From the NCBI GenBank assembly GCA_020744225.1, contig JAGMWG010000001.1:186001-250000 (forward strand): a stretch of DNA of 64,000 bases, in the 5' to 3' direction. The DNA comes from Paraphoma chrysanthemicola. Its lineage: Eukaryota; Ascomycota; Dothideomycetes; Pleosporales; Phaeosphaeriaceae. The position numbers and the translations under genes were made by a program. This document shows positions 41,910 to 53,421 of the stretch, piece by piece. Position 1 is the first letter of the stretch; each line of letters starts with the position of its first letter. The notes beneath the pieces are model-generated. The model saw only the letters and a program-made list of their open reading frames with translations, was not told where the DNA came from and made no database searches.

Positions 41910-43521
41910 ATGTCATCACTCATCGATACCCTGACGGCTTCTGGTGGCACTGAGCCTGCAGGTAGGACCTCCACTTGTATTGCACCATTCCATGACTGAA
42001 AGTCCTAGGCTTCTTGAACGATATTGTTGAACAGCTATGGCCGAACATCTGTGTGGCCGGAGCGAAAATGACGAAAGATATTGTCGAGCCCATTCTTGCA
42101 TCAACCCTTCCAGGTCCCCTCTCAAATCTTCGATTCGTCAAGCTTGACTTTGGTCATATCCCCATTCAATTCTCTCATGTTGATGTCCACAAGACAACAA
42201 ATGAAGGCATCAAGCTGGATATGAACGTCGATTGGGAAGGCGTGTGCGACATTGAGCTGGACGGAGCACGTGTGCCTAAGATCGTCAGTCTATCGCCTAG
42301 CCATCTAACTAGAGCAAAACTGATTGTCTCATAACATTTTAGGGTATCGAGAAGGTTCATCTGAAGGGCAGACTCAGCATTCTTCTTTGCCCCTTGACCA
42401 ATGTCATCCCTCTGGTATGATAAGATCTGCTGCTTTTTGTTGCGAACATCAAACACTAACACGAAGCCAAGATCGGCGCTGCGCAAGTTGCGTTCATCAA
42501 CCCACCAGAGCTCAAGCTCGACTTCACAGATGCCGCTAATATTGCGGACCTCGGCGTCATTTCCGGCACCGTGCGAAAAACTATTCTGGGTATCATCTCA
42601 GGCATGGCTGTACTCCCCAATCGCTTCCTCGTAAAGCTCGATTCCAACAACGATTACTTCAAGACTTATCAACCACATCACGGTATTGTTCGCCTGACGA
42701 TCGGGAAAGCAACTGGCATTTCTGCTCCCAAGAAGAAGAGTGGCGTCTCCAGACTCATCGCAAAAGTCGTCAAGGATGTGCCAGATTGCTTCGTCAAGGT
42801 CAATGTCGGTGCTGAGGAGGAGTGGCATACGTCAGTGCAGAAGAACGACCACGAGCCTGTTTGGAACGAGACCCACGACTTCCTTGTCTCAGACTTCGAG
42901 CAGCAGATTGCTGTCGACATTAAGGATGACGATACTATAAGCGACGACGATATCGGCATTGGTTACACGACAATCAAGGACGTGTTGTTGAACGGCGGCA
43001 CTCACGAGCTTAGTCTTTCTCACCAAGGCCAACCTATCGATGCAAAGTTGACGATCCACGCCGAGTATCACAATTTTGTGTCTGACGCGAACCTCGTGTC
43101 TGCTCAGAGCAGCCCCGCTCAAGATTCTCTCTGCGGCCTGGCTACAATTCTGGTTGCCAGTGTTCTTGGTCTTCAAGGTCAGCGCGATGAGCTGCAGCCC
43201 AGTGTCAAGGTCGCATATGGCGCCAAGAGCTTCCAGACTGCGGTCAAGACATACACTCCAGGAACAGACATCTTCAATCCTTCGTTCGATCAGGCTTTCA
43301 GGATCCCCATTACCGCAGACATGGTTGCAAATCCGGGCAGCTTCAGGATCACGCTGTTGAATAAGACCGATGAGACTGGCGGCATCGATGTGCCGTTCCA
43401 AGACGTCCTTGGTGCGCCTGGTCTGGTCAGGGAAGATAGCTTCGATGTCGGCAGTGGCGCGACTGTGCGTGCGAGGATTACTGTGCAGGGTATTCAGAAG
43501 GAGGATTTGCCTGCAAGGTGA
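41910..43521 (+). CDS. SMP/C2-domain lipid-binding protein (tricalbin-like, soluble)
   Basis: Exons 41910-41961, 42009-42283, 42343-42414, 42472-43521 (482 aa). Residues about 15-190 resemble the SMP lipid-transfer domain of tricalbins and extended synaptotagmins (FLNDIVEQLWPNICVAGAKMTKDIVEP, LDFGHIPIQF, LDMNVDWEGVCDIEL, VLPNRFLVKL). A C2 domain follows (about 210-340), with VKVNVGAEEEWHTSVQKNDHEPVWNE carrying the typical Asp/Asn-Pro-x-Trp-Asn-Glu strand. A second C2-like unit lies near the end (FQTAVKTYTPGTDIFNPSFDQAFRI). No hydrophobic hairpin anchors the N-terminus, so unlike tricalbins it may be soluble. Confidence 0.85.
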
Positions 43522-43692
43522 GTGGCAAAGTGAGTCACAACCAGTCAACATAAAATACACGATGAAGAAATCATCATCTTGAATTCCACGTTTTAAGATT
43601 ATTCGCACCATCTTTTTCACCCAAGTTCACTTTGTCAAGCCACTTGATAATTCTACTCTACCCACACCAACCTTTCTTTCATGCCTTACCCA

Positions 43693-44945
43693 TTATGCTC
43701 CCCAGCCATACAACGCCTTCACAATCCCCACATCCTTACTAGTAGGCCCCAATCTCGCCGAACTATACACCAAAAACTCCGCATTCGTGTCCGCCACCTC
43801 CTTCTGCGGCACATATCCAAATTCCCCGTCCTTCCACTTCACCAAGGGCAATTCTTTAAGACCTTGCCCTTTCTTCTCGCTGTTCATGTTCTCGAAACTC
43901 GAGTAATGCATGAACTCTCGTAGTCATACATTTGCGGAGCCGAAGTCACGGTATATGGATGATTCTGGCCGTCGTGATTGCCGTTTTTGTCCTTGTGTGA
44001 CATCTCCCAGTAGTCTTCGGTGGAGTATGAGCAAGATCTAAAACCCGTGTCGACGTAGGTTGGGAGCCGGCCGAAGATGGAAGAGCGGCAGAGCTTGTCG
44101 ATAGTCATGGTGGTGCTGGAGTCGGCCAGGGCTTTGGCGGCAGCCTCGAAGTTGGTTGCATTGGAATCGGACGTAGGAGTCGCCTGAAATATTGTTAGAG
44201 TGCTTATGGTTAAGTGTAGTTGTGAAGAGACTTACGACCTCGTCGGTTGTGTTCGTGCCACATGCCTAAGACGTGACCCATCTCGTGGGTAGCTGTTCGA
44301 GTCGCGAGTTGAACGTCGAAGTCGGGGCCTTCGAACCATCCTAGATTCATCTGATGGCGGCCGGTAGTGCTATCCTTACATAATATTAGTAGTGTTTCTG
44401 CGAACACAGAATTTTGATGCTCGAACTTACCAATCGTTCGGCCGATATCCGGTGAGAGAACTGCTCTTGTATCCCCCCTGATTGATGTTCACGACCAAGG
44501 CATCTGGACGGACAGCCGAATTCCAGACCTTGTTCTGGCTATCCGTGAAGCACCAAACGCTCTCGCGCTTTTCGTTTACGATTTCAGAGAACCCACCCAA
44601 ACGGTGGCCTTGACCTGGTCCCGCATTGCCAATTGCATTGTACCAACGTCGCCACGCACCAGCGAAGATGTCGTTCAGCTTGCTCTTGGTGAACTCATCT
44701 GCGAAACAAAATGGTACAAAGGTCATTTTGTCGTCGTTCGAGGGCCATGGCTTGTGAGGGCTGGGGTCGCTGATGACATGAGCCCAGCCGAGCTGAGGAT
44801 CGTATTTGGCCTTTGCTGTTATGTCGGCGATGGTGTCGCGGAGGAGAGTGGCATTGTCGAGGTAGCGGAAGTCTTCGAAGGGAGGCGGGCAGCAGTATGC
44901 TAGCACGCTGAGGAGCGCGAAGAGGACAAGTTGAATGGTCATCAT
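43693..44945 (-). pseudogene. Frameshifted astacin-like (M12A) zinc metalloprotease, copy 2
   Basis: Starts with a clear signal peptide (MMTIQLVLFALLSVLAYCC). Exons 44431-44945 and 44236-44369, then 43693-44183. The zinc motif HEMGHVLGMWHEHNRRGRDSYV spans the second junction. In the last exon two breaks are needed: near 44145 the frame changes (homology FQCNQ to EAAAKALAD), and near 43915 it changes back inside the Met-turn, where one base seems missing before MHYSS. Reading straight through meets a stop. The tail LPLVKWK is shared with copy 1 at 15614-16334. Two nearby indels that cancel could also be assembly errors. If expressed intact it would be a secreted endopeptidase. Confidence 0.65.
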
Positions 44946-45202
44946 ACTTTGTGGTTGAGATCTTGCGAAGTCGACACTGGTTGATTGTGGATCTCGGTTC
45001 GTGTTCAGCACTAGATGGAAAGGGTTGATGATTTTTATACAGAGTAGCTGAGCCCGTCGCAACGACAACATGCAGTCGTTCGGAATGGATGATAGCCTTG
45101 CTATCGAGTCAGGGGTGAATGAAATCGCATCGTTCACGTTGCCCGCAGTCATACGGACACAAGCATAGAATGGTCTTCAGTGATAACTTTCACGCTCAGT
45201 TA

Positions 45203-45491
45203 TTATTGCATGTTCGAAACGGAACTCCAAGCCTCCTCATGACACGTCTTTTCCAGCCAACACCGTAGTCTCCATTCGCGCTCTTCCTTCCTTTGCCTCT
45301 TGTGATCATCTTGTTCGAACGAGCTCGGCCTCGGCTTCGGAGGTGTGTTGATGGAGGCAACATCTAGTTTGACCGTGATGAGCATTGTTGGATCCAGTGG
45401 TCGATCTCGCATCTAATGATAAAAATGTTAGCAGAAGTACTTATCCCAAAGGACGTGTGTTGATGGGACTACGTACTTGTATTTCTGTCAT
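45203..45491 (-). CDS. Small hypothetical protein (74 aa), two exons
   Basis: Exons 45477-45491 and 45203-45412, joined by a 64-bp intron with GTACGT donor, CTAACA branch and TTAG acceptor. The product is charged (EQDDHKRQRKEEREWRLRCW) and matches nothing I know. The open frame extends upstream of the ATG at 45491, so a further 5' exon is possible. The splice signals are the only support. Confidence 0.28.
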
Positions 45492-46258
45492 CCTGATTTT
45501 CAACTCGCTAGAGGGAAATTCCGCCGTTCGCCAGTTATGTGTCAAATGCGCTGAGGAAGTTTATTTCCCAGTATATGTGTGCGGTCGAGGCTTCAATCAG
45601 TGAGGTTAGGTACTGCTGCAGATCTAATCCCATCCAAGTCGAGCTGCAAACCTCAACTTATACATACTACATCACTCATCCCTCGGCCATTGATCCCTTG
45701 ATTGTGATTAAATGTCGTGGAATGCATCATGATACTTCTCCTGATACTGGAGAACGTATGTGGACACGTCGTACCACGTACTTTGGGCGACCAGCCACGG
45801 TCAATCGCCACCGTACCAGCTTATCAAGGCCGATGATGCAAGATATTCGCCTTTGGACTGAAGCGGGCAATGGCGATGTGTTTCAAATAACTTCGCCTGC
45901 ATAAGTGGCGTTGCGCGAAATCCGAAGTCGACTAGCGTGGTGGGGACCGGTGAAGGCGTGGTAGTAAGCAGGGCGACTCGATCGAGAGAATCACCAAGAG
46001 CACATGGAACAGGAAAATGGTCATTCTAAAAATCAATCATCAGATTTAAGTTTATTGATACATGGTGCGAGAGTAGTCCAGCCATTCGCATGAATTATCT
46101 TGATGCCAGTACACAGTACCGGTGTCGTAAATCATTGAGGCCGCCCATAACGCCGGAAGAAAGACTATCATCCCCGCACTATACCATTACACATTAGGCG
46201 CACCAGGCGCGAAGACATCGCAGACTTTTAATACATTCTCCATACTGTTATTCGTACA
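45492..46258. other. Intergenic region
   Basis: About 0.77 kb with no convincing gene. A plus-strand open frame at 45539-45904 lacks any recognisable domain. Confidence 0.3.
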
Positions 46259-47705
46259 CTACGTCGAGAAAGATGAATCAAACCAGGATCCCGGAGCATC
46301 GTCCAGCGCGCCACTCTCGAGTGCCGTAACACTAGTTGGGAGGAAGTCGTCCTGCACAACAGACTTGATGAACTGCGTCCAAGATTCGGTCTCCCTCATG
46401 ATATCTTGGAGAGACGCTTTGTGATTGACGCGGTAGTCTTTCGGTTTTGGTGGGACGGGAGGTGGCGTGTCTGGGAAGCTTCGACCGAGTCTGGGAACTG
46501 AGCAATCGAAGGCCTTGCGCACTAGCGCAACAACATCGTGATCGCCCGTGAAGTACTCCAGTGCATCCTGAAGCTGCGGTGTATCGCTATTGTCAGGATA
46601 GCCCTCCACGCGGCCGGTAGTTCGTGGGTCCCATCCGAAGCCGATGAAGTTGCGATTCTTGCTTGCAACGAGGTCATGCCAGGCTTTAGAAATGGCAGGA
46701 CGTTGAAGCAGCGAGTAAATGACAACGCTGTGGTTCCAGTGGTCCATGGTCTTGCCCTCATGGTCGAAATGATGCGCGATGTGATTGCATCGTTCCGTCC
46801 AGTCGATGCTAAAGTGATAGCAGAATCCACAGCCCCAGCCAGTGCGAGTGTTGCGCGTTCGTCTTGCTTCTTGGACGTGTTTCGCCTCTGATCGCTTGGA
46901 GCTTAGCTTACATGGTAAGCAACCGTGACCATGAACATGATGATGAACGAAATCTCTATCCAGGAAGTATTTCGCGTGGCAGCAGTCACACTGAAACTCC
47001 TCTGGACGCTCTTGATATGTCTCCTCGTGCCGTTTCCAGTCTGCCTTCTCTACGAAGGGCTCCCTGCACATGGTGCAAAAGTACTTTTGAACGGTGTTCG
47101 AGCGCCGGGCCCTTTGTTTCCGAGATGCGCAAGTCGTGTAGTAATTCTTCTCTTGCGCCGGAGCCGTGCGCCGTCTCGGAGGCTGTAAAACTGGTACCTC
47201 ATTCGGATTCGGCACATAAGAAGGGTGCTGGGAGGGATATCCTGATAGTGCGAATTCTGTTTGTGTCCGGTATTGACTTCTGGATGCATTTGAGATGCCG
47301 GAGAGAGAAGAGTCCGTCGAGATTGTTGATGCTCTATTTTGGAAATGCGAAAATATACTGCTGTCCGAGAAGCGCGAGTCCGATGACATGGAGGACTGTG
47401 TCGAGACAGACAAGTGCTGTGCATAATGTGGTCGCTGTAATGGAAGATTGGTTGTCGATCCATATTCGAATGATTGGTTATGATGTTCTGCACCAATCGT
47501 CAGTCATGCGTTCAGCGCAACATTGCATGGTGCTTCAGCACTCACCCATTGGATTTGAACCGTAGCTCATCGCACGACCCTGCAGGAACTGTTGGTATTG
47601 GCTGTTGAGGTTTGTTGATTCGTCGATTGTGTCGTCAATGTCCATGCCGGCATTATCAAAGAAGGTGTACGACGATCCAGCGCCGGTGTGTTGATAACCG
47701 TTCAT
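46259..47705 (-). CDS. C2H2 zinc-finger protein
   Basis: Exons 47546-47705 and 46259-47487 (462 aa). The first 130 residues are Ser/Gln/Asn-rich and disordered. A basic patch (RKQRARRSN) leads into finger-like modules: FCTMCREPFVEKADWKRHEETYQ, then CDCCHAKYFLDRDFVHHHVHGHGC, and a later C..C...H...H unit (GCGFCYHFSIDWTERCNHIAHHF). The C-terminal half carries a PPPVPPKPK stretch. This arrangement occurs in many fungal nuclear proteins of unknown function; a transcription factor role is likely but not shown. Confidence 0.8.
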
Positions 47706-48967
47706 GGTGGAATTAAGGAATTAAACACAAATGTAGAAGCGAACCTGAAATCCTGGGAACACCGCGGCGCAATAAAAGTGACGCCCGATCTTGACCCTGG
47801 AGAGCGAAGGCATGACGTTCCGGGCCTAATAAACATTTTGTAGCCTCCAGGCGCTCTGGAGGACGCTTCCAAAAGGGGGTTGGCGTGCTGGAGAAGTTCT
47901 GAAACGCGCCCACATCGAGGGTGTCGTTTCAAGAGCTCAGGCACGTAAGCTGCGCCCCGCGATCGATTGGCTGCGCATCACTACTCGCCTTTGCATCTCG
48001 AGCTCAAGAAACATCAAGTAGACTTTGCACAGCGCAGTCGGGTATTTGCGTGTAACTTCGTAAAGTACACAGAAGTTGGTCGTAGTAGGTCTTCTTAGCC
48101 GAAGAGATCGACTGCATCGAGGATGCACGAGGTGTCGCCGCTCACTACCCGCCCCCACCGCCCACCATCCCCTGCGCCATGCGATTGATTGGCTGCGCAT
48201 CACCACCCGTTTCCAAACCTCAAGAAAAAGAAACGTCAAGTAGATTTTGCACTGTACTCGATCCCTTGCGGGCACTTCGCAAAACTTCTTCAAAGTACGA
48301 CCTCCCACGTCTCCCGCCCCTCGCCCCCTCCGCCCTCTCACCACGCCCCCAAATCCCCGCCCATTGCCCCTCCCCCAGCACCGCGTGCCCCAAAACAAAT
48401 TTCGTTTCCACATGCAAGGACACAAACATGTTCTCCTGCATCCGGGGCGCAGCGATGGAATAGGGGTGGCAAATCGGCCGGCGTGGGCGGAAAGAGCAGG
48501 CAGGCAGGCAAGGTAAGGCTGAAACGCGTTGAAGGGGAAGGCAACCGTTCGCCAAGAGTTCGCGTGACGTATGTTCAGCTTACGTGAACAAGGTGGATAG
48601 GAGGCGATTTTTGCCTGTTGAGTGGTTGCGAGGAAAGCGATGAGGTGGATTTGTGGTTTTGAATGGATTTGCGATTGCTAGTTTGAGTCGAAGGTATTGT
48701 GGTGTAGTTTGAAGACACGTGACTGGTAGGGTGGCCTGGACTCTAATTGGGTACATGGTGCTAATCTTCAACGATACCAATTGTTACTTGTAGATTGATA
48801 CCTAATGCTTTTACATCCCCGCCTGCTTGCGAATCCAAGCCGAATCTCCCCTTCACGAGCAGGAAATCATGCGATAGTACGCCTACCCATTTTGAAAGAA
48901 CGCCGTCGCCATGTTGGAACATCTTTTCAAAACGCCATTTTACTCGTAGCCTTGCCAGTGATTTTGC
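47706..48967. promoter_or_regulatory. Upstream region with imperfect tandem duplication
   Basis: 1.26 kb between the C2H2 gene start and the 3' end of the AAA gene. It contains two diverged copies of a segment of about 110-120 bp (see repeat entry) and a very C-rich stretch around 48290-48400. No credible ORF. Confidence 0.4.
47964..48300. repeat. Imperfect direct duplication, about 120 bp, 222 bp apart
   Basis: Copy 1 begins 47964 and copy 2 begins 48187, both with GATTGGCTGCGCATCAC. Both continue through CTCAAGAAA, CGTCAAGTAGATTTTGCAC (one base changes between copies) and an ACTTCG block before AAAGTAC. Many differences are C/T transitions. Confidence 0.6.
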
Positions 48968-50932
48968 TCAGAAAGATTCAGCGTCGCTCCCATTTCCATG
49001 CCCAGTACCATGCTCCACGAAGCTCGCCGACGTATCGCTGCTGCTCTTCGTGTCCTTAGTATCATTCGCCTTCGTGCGATTCTCCGCAACCCACGCATCT
49101 ATGTCCTGAAGCGCTTTGCGCGGGTCCCCACGACAGCCCTGCAAGAAGTTCTGGACCTGCGCGGGCGTAAAAGTGTTTGGCGGAATCTTGTCAGCAAACT
49201 CGTCGGCATATTTCTCGATCTCCGCCATGGTAAATGCTGTGTCATGCGCGAGTGTCGCACGGCCAATGAGACGCATGAAGATGCTCCTCCCAGCTGTCTT
49301 GCTCATGTTGCCAAAGTAAACCTTCTTGTCGATTCGACCCGGTCGGATGAGCGCGGCATCGAGAGCGTCTGGGTTGTTGGATGTCATGATCAAGAGTCGT
49401 CCTTCTTGTGATGCATTGCCATCAATGGCGTTGAGCAGACCAGAGAGAGTGACTGTATTGCCTTTGCTGCTGGAGTATGTGTGGGCAAATTGGGGCATCG
49501 GGAGGGACTTCGTGGCGAGATTAGTAGATAAGTCCTCCATTGTTGGTGCCTTCGGCTTCGGTTTAGACGCTTTGTGCTCACGACCAATGCCAGTGGAGTC
49601 GATGTCCTCAATCACTACGATGCATTTGCGCGGGAGCCCGAGAAAGAGTCGGTGAAGCCCTCCGTCGTTGATATCCCCCGATGCAAGATTGATCTGCGAA
49701 ATCGTCAGTAGTGTTGGAGCTGTTGTGTACAGCGTACTCACATGGTAAATGTCGCATTGAAGATGGCCGGCCAGCGCTGCACTGAAGGAAGACTTGCCAG
49801 TGCCTGGTGGTCCATGGAAGAGATAGCCTCGGCGATACGGGATTCCACAATCAGCAAAATACCGCCGTCTATTTTGTAAGCAAGGCTCAATGCCGCCGAA
49901 AAAACGCTCGAGAAGTTGTGGAGGTCGCTATTAGACTTACGATTGCTCGCTGTAATAATACTCAGCGTCCGTGATGAGATCGGCCTTCACCTCGTCGTCC
50001 ATGTCAATGGTGTCAAGCCTCCTGATCGGCTTTGAAACCGCCTGCCACCCATCACCGCGTCCGTAAGAGCCCTCATGACCTCCAGCGAAGTATACCGTCG
50101 TGGTTCCTGCGAAGTGCTTGAGCTTGTACTCGCGACATACTTCGGTGAAATTCTGGAGAGGTTGCAGGCTCCAACCAAGGGTTGTGATGGTAATTGAGTT
50201 CTGGAGCTGGCCTTTGTCATTGATAGAAGTGCCTGACATGATACTGCTAGCACCCCGGATGCTGTGACCACCAGTCCTAGCGAATAGGAATGGACGAAAG
50301 CCAACCCTAGCAACGTTAGCATGGCAGGAATATCAATCGGAGAGTGAACTACTGCGTGAGGATTTTTCGCGATATAAGATTGTGTAATAGACGCAACAAT
50401 GACGAGCTTACCAGAAAATACGAGTTCCCAATGGTGGTAAGCATAATACCTTCTCGTTATTGGGCTCTGCGATAGCATGCGGACCTGAAAGGTGTGGCGG
50501 AAGATAGTAGCTGGTGTTAATCATCTCCAGGCCGCCACTACTTAACATGGCGCTACGAGTACGACCATTCAGAATGACCTCAGTGCTCATCCATGCTAGA
50601 ACATCCTTGGCTAGAGCATCGTGCTCCAGAATCGTGATTTGAGATGTGCATGCCCAGAGGAAAAAGTCCTTCAGGTGTTTGTACAAAGGACGAACGGCTT
50701 GATACAAGCCAATGAGGGCTAGGAGCTTCTCGAGATCACCCGCGGTGCCGGTTGGACGGAGTCGATACAGAATTCGCTGCAGTACCTCGAGGATTGGGAA
50801 AGACTTTGTTGCATTTCTCTTAAGGTGGCGTGGGATAAGGCCTGGCGTGTCGAGCGATTCAGGCCACAGCTGATCTGCTGATGGCTCTAGCACAACCGCA
50901 TCCGGGATAATGAGGTCGGTTGAGGTTGACAT
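48968..50932 (-). CDS. BCS1-like AAA ATPase
   Basis: Exons 50412-50932, 49941-50306, 49742-49868, 48968-49693 (579 aa). The BCS1_N region (about 150-300) precedes the AAA module: Walker A GPPGTGKSS, Walker B IVVIEDID, sensor region LIMTSNNPDALDAALIRPGRID. The intron before exon 2 is longer (105 bp). True mitochondrial Bcs1 translocates the Rieske protein. This sequence has a long acidic N-terminus with a hydrophobic segment near residue 75-95 and an insertion rich in Lys/Ser after Walker B, features of the expanded BCS1-like paralogues of filamentous fungi whose roles are mostly unknown. Confidence 0.87.
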
Positions 50933-51511
50933 ATTTGCTTAACCCAGAGGTTGTTGTCAGAGCGAGAATTTTGTAAAAGCGAAGTGGAGATTTGATGTCG
51001 AGAGCCTGTTCCATGAAACGTGAATCGTGGGCCAGGCACACCTCAGGCTGCCTCACGCCGCAGGCATCCACTAGAGAATGCCTCGAGTGCTTCCCAGTGC
51101 ACAGTCGCCTGTCTACAGAGGTGGCCTCGCCTCAGCCTAGGCAGAAGGAATTATGAAACAAAAGAACACGATACTCCAGAGAACTCCAAGCAGAGGCAAA
51201 ATGCAAATGCGAAGATGACAAAGGTGTAGGTAGACGCGAGACGCGTGAGGCTGAAGCTGACCCATGGTAATATTTCCACTAACCAATTTAGGAAACAGCG
51301 CTAAGTGTGTTTGCCTCTAACCAATCTCGCAATAGTCGCTTCTGCATTTGCAGGTACGTCATAAATCAACAGTATTATTTTGTACGCCATCAATCGTCGT
51401 TTGAAAAATGTGCATATGAACACCTCTTGCAACACAGCAAATTAGACATCAAATTGATTCTCCCCTCCAACAAAACACAATCTATTCCACATCCTACAAT
51501 TATATCCAATC
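50933..51511. other. Divergent promoter region (AAA ATPase / SDR)
   Basis: 579 bp with no credible ORF; the last 80 bp are an AC-rich leader of the SDR gene. Confidence 0.35.
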
Positions 51512-52390
51512 ATGGCCAACACAAGCGACCTCAGAGCTGAGAAGCTCTTCTCAGTAAAAGACTATGTTTGCGTCGTGACTGGCGGCGGATCTGGCATCGG
51601 TCTTATGTCTGCACAAGCTCTTGCTGCCAATGGAGCCAAGGTTTACATCACTGGACGCCGGAAGGAGGTCCTCGAGCAAGCGGCAAAGTCCCACACACCC
51701 AATGGTGGCGGACAGATCATCCCACTGGGGCCATGCGATGTCACTAAGAAGGACGACCTTGAGCGCCTGAGCAAAGAGTTATCCTCAAAAGAAAAGCACG
51801 TCAACTTGCTGATCGCATCGGCTGGTATCAGCGGCGAGAAGGCCGAGCCAGACCAGGAGAACGCGACCGATCTGAAGGAGAAGCTTTGGAACAACGAGAC
51901 GTTCGAGGGCTGGAGCGAGACATATAACACCGACGTCACATCCGTGTACTTCACGACTGTTGCCCTGTTGCCGCTACTACAAGCCGGCACCGAGTCCCAC
52001 GGCCATCTGTCTGCATCAGTCATTGTCATCTCCTCCATGTCCGGCATCATGCGCCACGCCCAAGGTCACTTCAGCTACAACGCCGCGAAAGGTGGCACGG
52101 TTCACCTCACCAAGCTGATGTCTGCTGAGTTCCAGAAGATCCGCGTTCGTGTCAACTCGATTGCACCTGGTTACTTCCCCTCAGAGATGACGGCAAAGGA
52201 GAGCAATAAGGACCAAAAGAGTGAGGTGCCAGACGAGAAGATCCAAGAGAAGGGTCATGTTCCCCAGGGTCGCGCAGGCCATGATGAAGAGATGGCGCAG
52301 GCAGTGCTTTTCCTGGCGAAGAACACCTATGTCAATGGCGAGATCATTGCGGTAGACGGCGGTGTCCTCAACGTGGTCGCTGGCCGCTAA
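51512..52390 (+). CDS. Short-chain dehydrogenase/reductase (second)
   Basis: Single-exon classical SDR of 292 aa. Cofactor motif TGGGSGIG near residue 24, ASAG at about 107, catalytic Ser in VISSMSG, Tyr189 and Lys193 in YNAAK, and PGYFPSEMT after the active site. TGRR after the second strand suggests NADP(H). It ends VDGGVLNVVAGR. Unlike the cluster SDR it lacks introns, and no TTGGAG sites were noted upstream. No clear pathway context. Confidence 0.9.
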   Translation: MANTSDLRAEKLFSVKDYVCVVTGGGSGIGLMSAQALAANGAKVYITGRRKEVLEQAAKSHTPNGGGQIIPLGPCDVTKKDDLERLSKELSSKEKHVNLLIASAGISGEKAEPDQENATDLKEKLWNNETFEGWSETYNTDVTSVYFTTVALLPLLQAGTESHGHLSASVIVISSMSGIMRHAQGHFSYNAAKGGTVHLTKLMSAEFQKIRVRVNSIAPGYFPSEMTAKESNKDQKSEVPDEKIQEKGHVPQGRAGHDEEMAQAVLFLAKNTYVNGEIIAVDGGVLNVVAGR

Positions 52391-53421
52391 GGGAGGTCTC
52401 GTTTAGTATAGCGAGGAGTTCTGGCGTGTCCATAGATGGAACGAAGAAAGGGACCAAGAGTACCGAGTGACAAGTCTTTGGAGGCGCCGATGGCACGTTC
52501 CACTTCAGCTCCTGCGTGATGTCTTGCTTCTTCGGCTGCTCTTTCCATGCTAATAGCAACTGTCGCATGCCGTCCCCGCATTTCCCCGCATCGGACGCGA
52601 CTCAGTCCGCGGTGCTGATGTGACGGGTCTTGCAGCTGTGTCTTGCATGTCGATTGCCGATTCGCATGGTTCGGGAGGTGGATACGCTTTACATTCCGAT
52701 GCCTTTGTGCAGCATGCGGGTGACGAAACAGCGCGCGCACGTGAGACCGTGACTTGCGCCAGATTGACCGCAGCAAGCCCGCCGCTGACCGTCTCGAGTC
52801 TCTTTGGACGCGTCGCGATATCAATCACCCTATTTCTGATGCCATTCGCGCATCGACATAGCTTTCGTTTTCGTGAATGCGGTCGAAAGTGAAGGGCCTC
52901 GAGATGGCGGCCAAGCGAGGCGTGCAACGGCGGAAGCTACTGCGGAGATTTGGTAACAGCAGCTTCACCACACCCTTCCGTCCCAAGACAAAGACACACG
53001 ATACCCGCCGCATTCCTCTACCCCGCATGCTGGATCGCACATATCCCACCGACGCGACGCTTCCTGGATCAACTGTGGTGTTGTGTAGACGGCAGGGCCT
53101 GCGCAGATTCGCCAGACAATCTGGGGCCCGTTTCGAGGCCAGGATCCCATCCATAGCAGCTCCAACTACGGCCAGGGCGTGAGACAGACCCCGCCAACGC
53201 CCATAGCACAGCGCATGGACGGAAAACAAGCCTGGGATCAATATTGACGACTGTTGCCTGCATCAATTCACCATCTCTGCTGGGGGACATGCACACCGCA
53301 CACAGCGATCGTCCACCGCTGCACACACCGCCCATCGCCAGTCTCGCGAGCTGCACCAGCCCGCGGCAATAGGGGCGGCAATTGACGGCAGCCGGCCTTT
53401 GGTCAGCAAAGGGCAGCAAAC
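52391..53421. promoter_or_regulatory. Upstream region of SepH-like kinase gene
   Basis: 1.03 kb, GC-rich, with several overlapping open frames on both strands but no recognisable protein. Probably the promoter and leader of the kinase gene. Confidence 0.35.

Noticed and set aside
45539..45904. 121-codon plus-strand open frame
   Set aside because: No recognisable domain, no leader-like sequence before the ATG, and it overlaps the start region of the spliced small minus-strand candidate.
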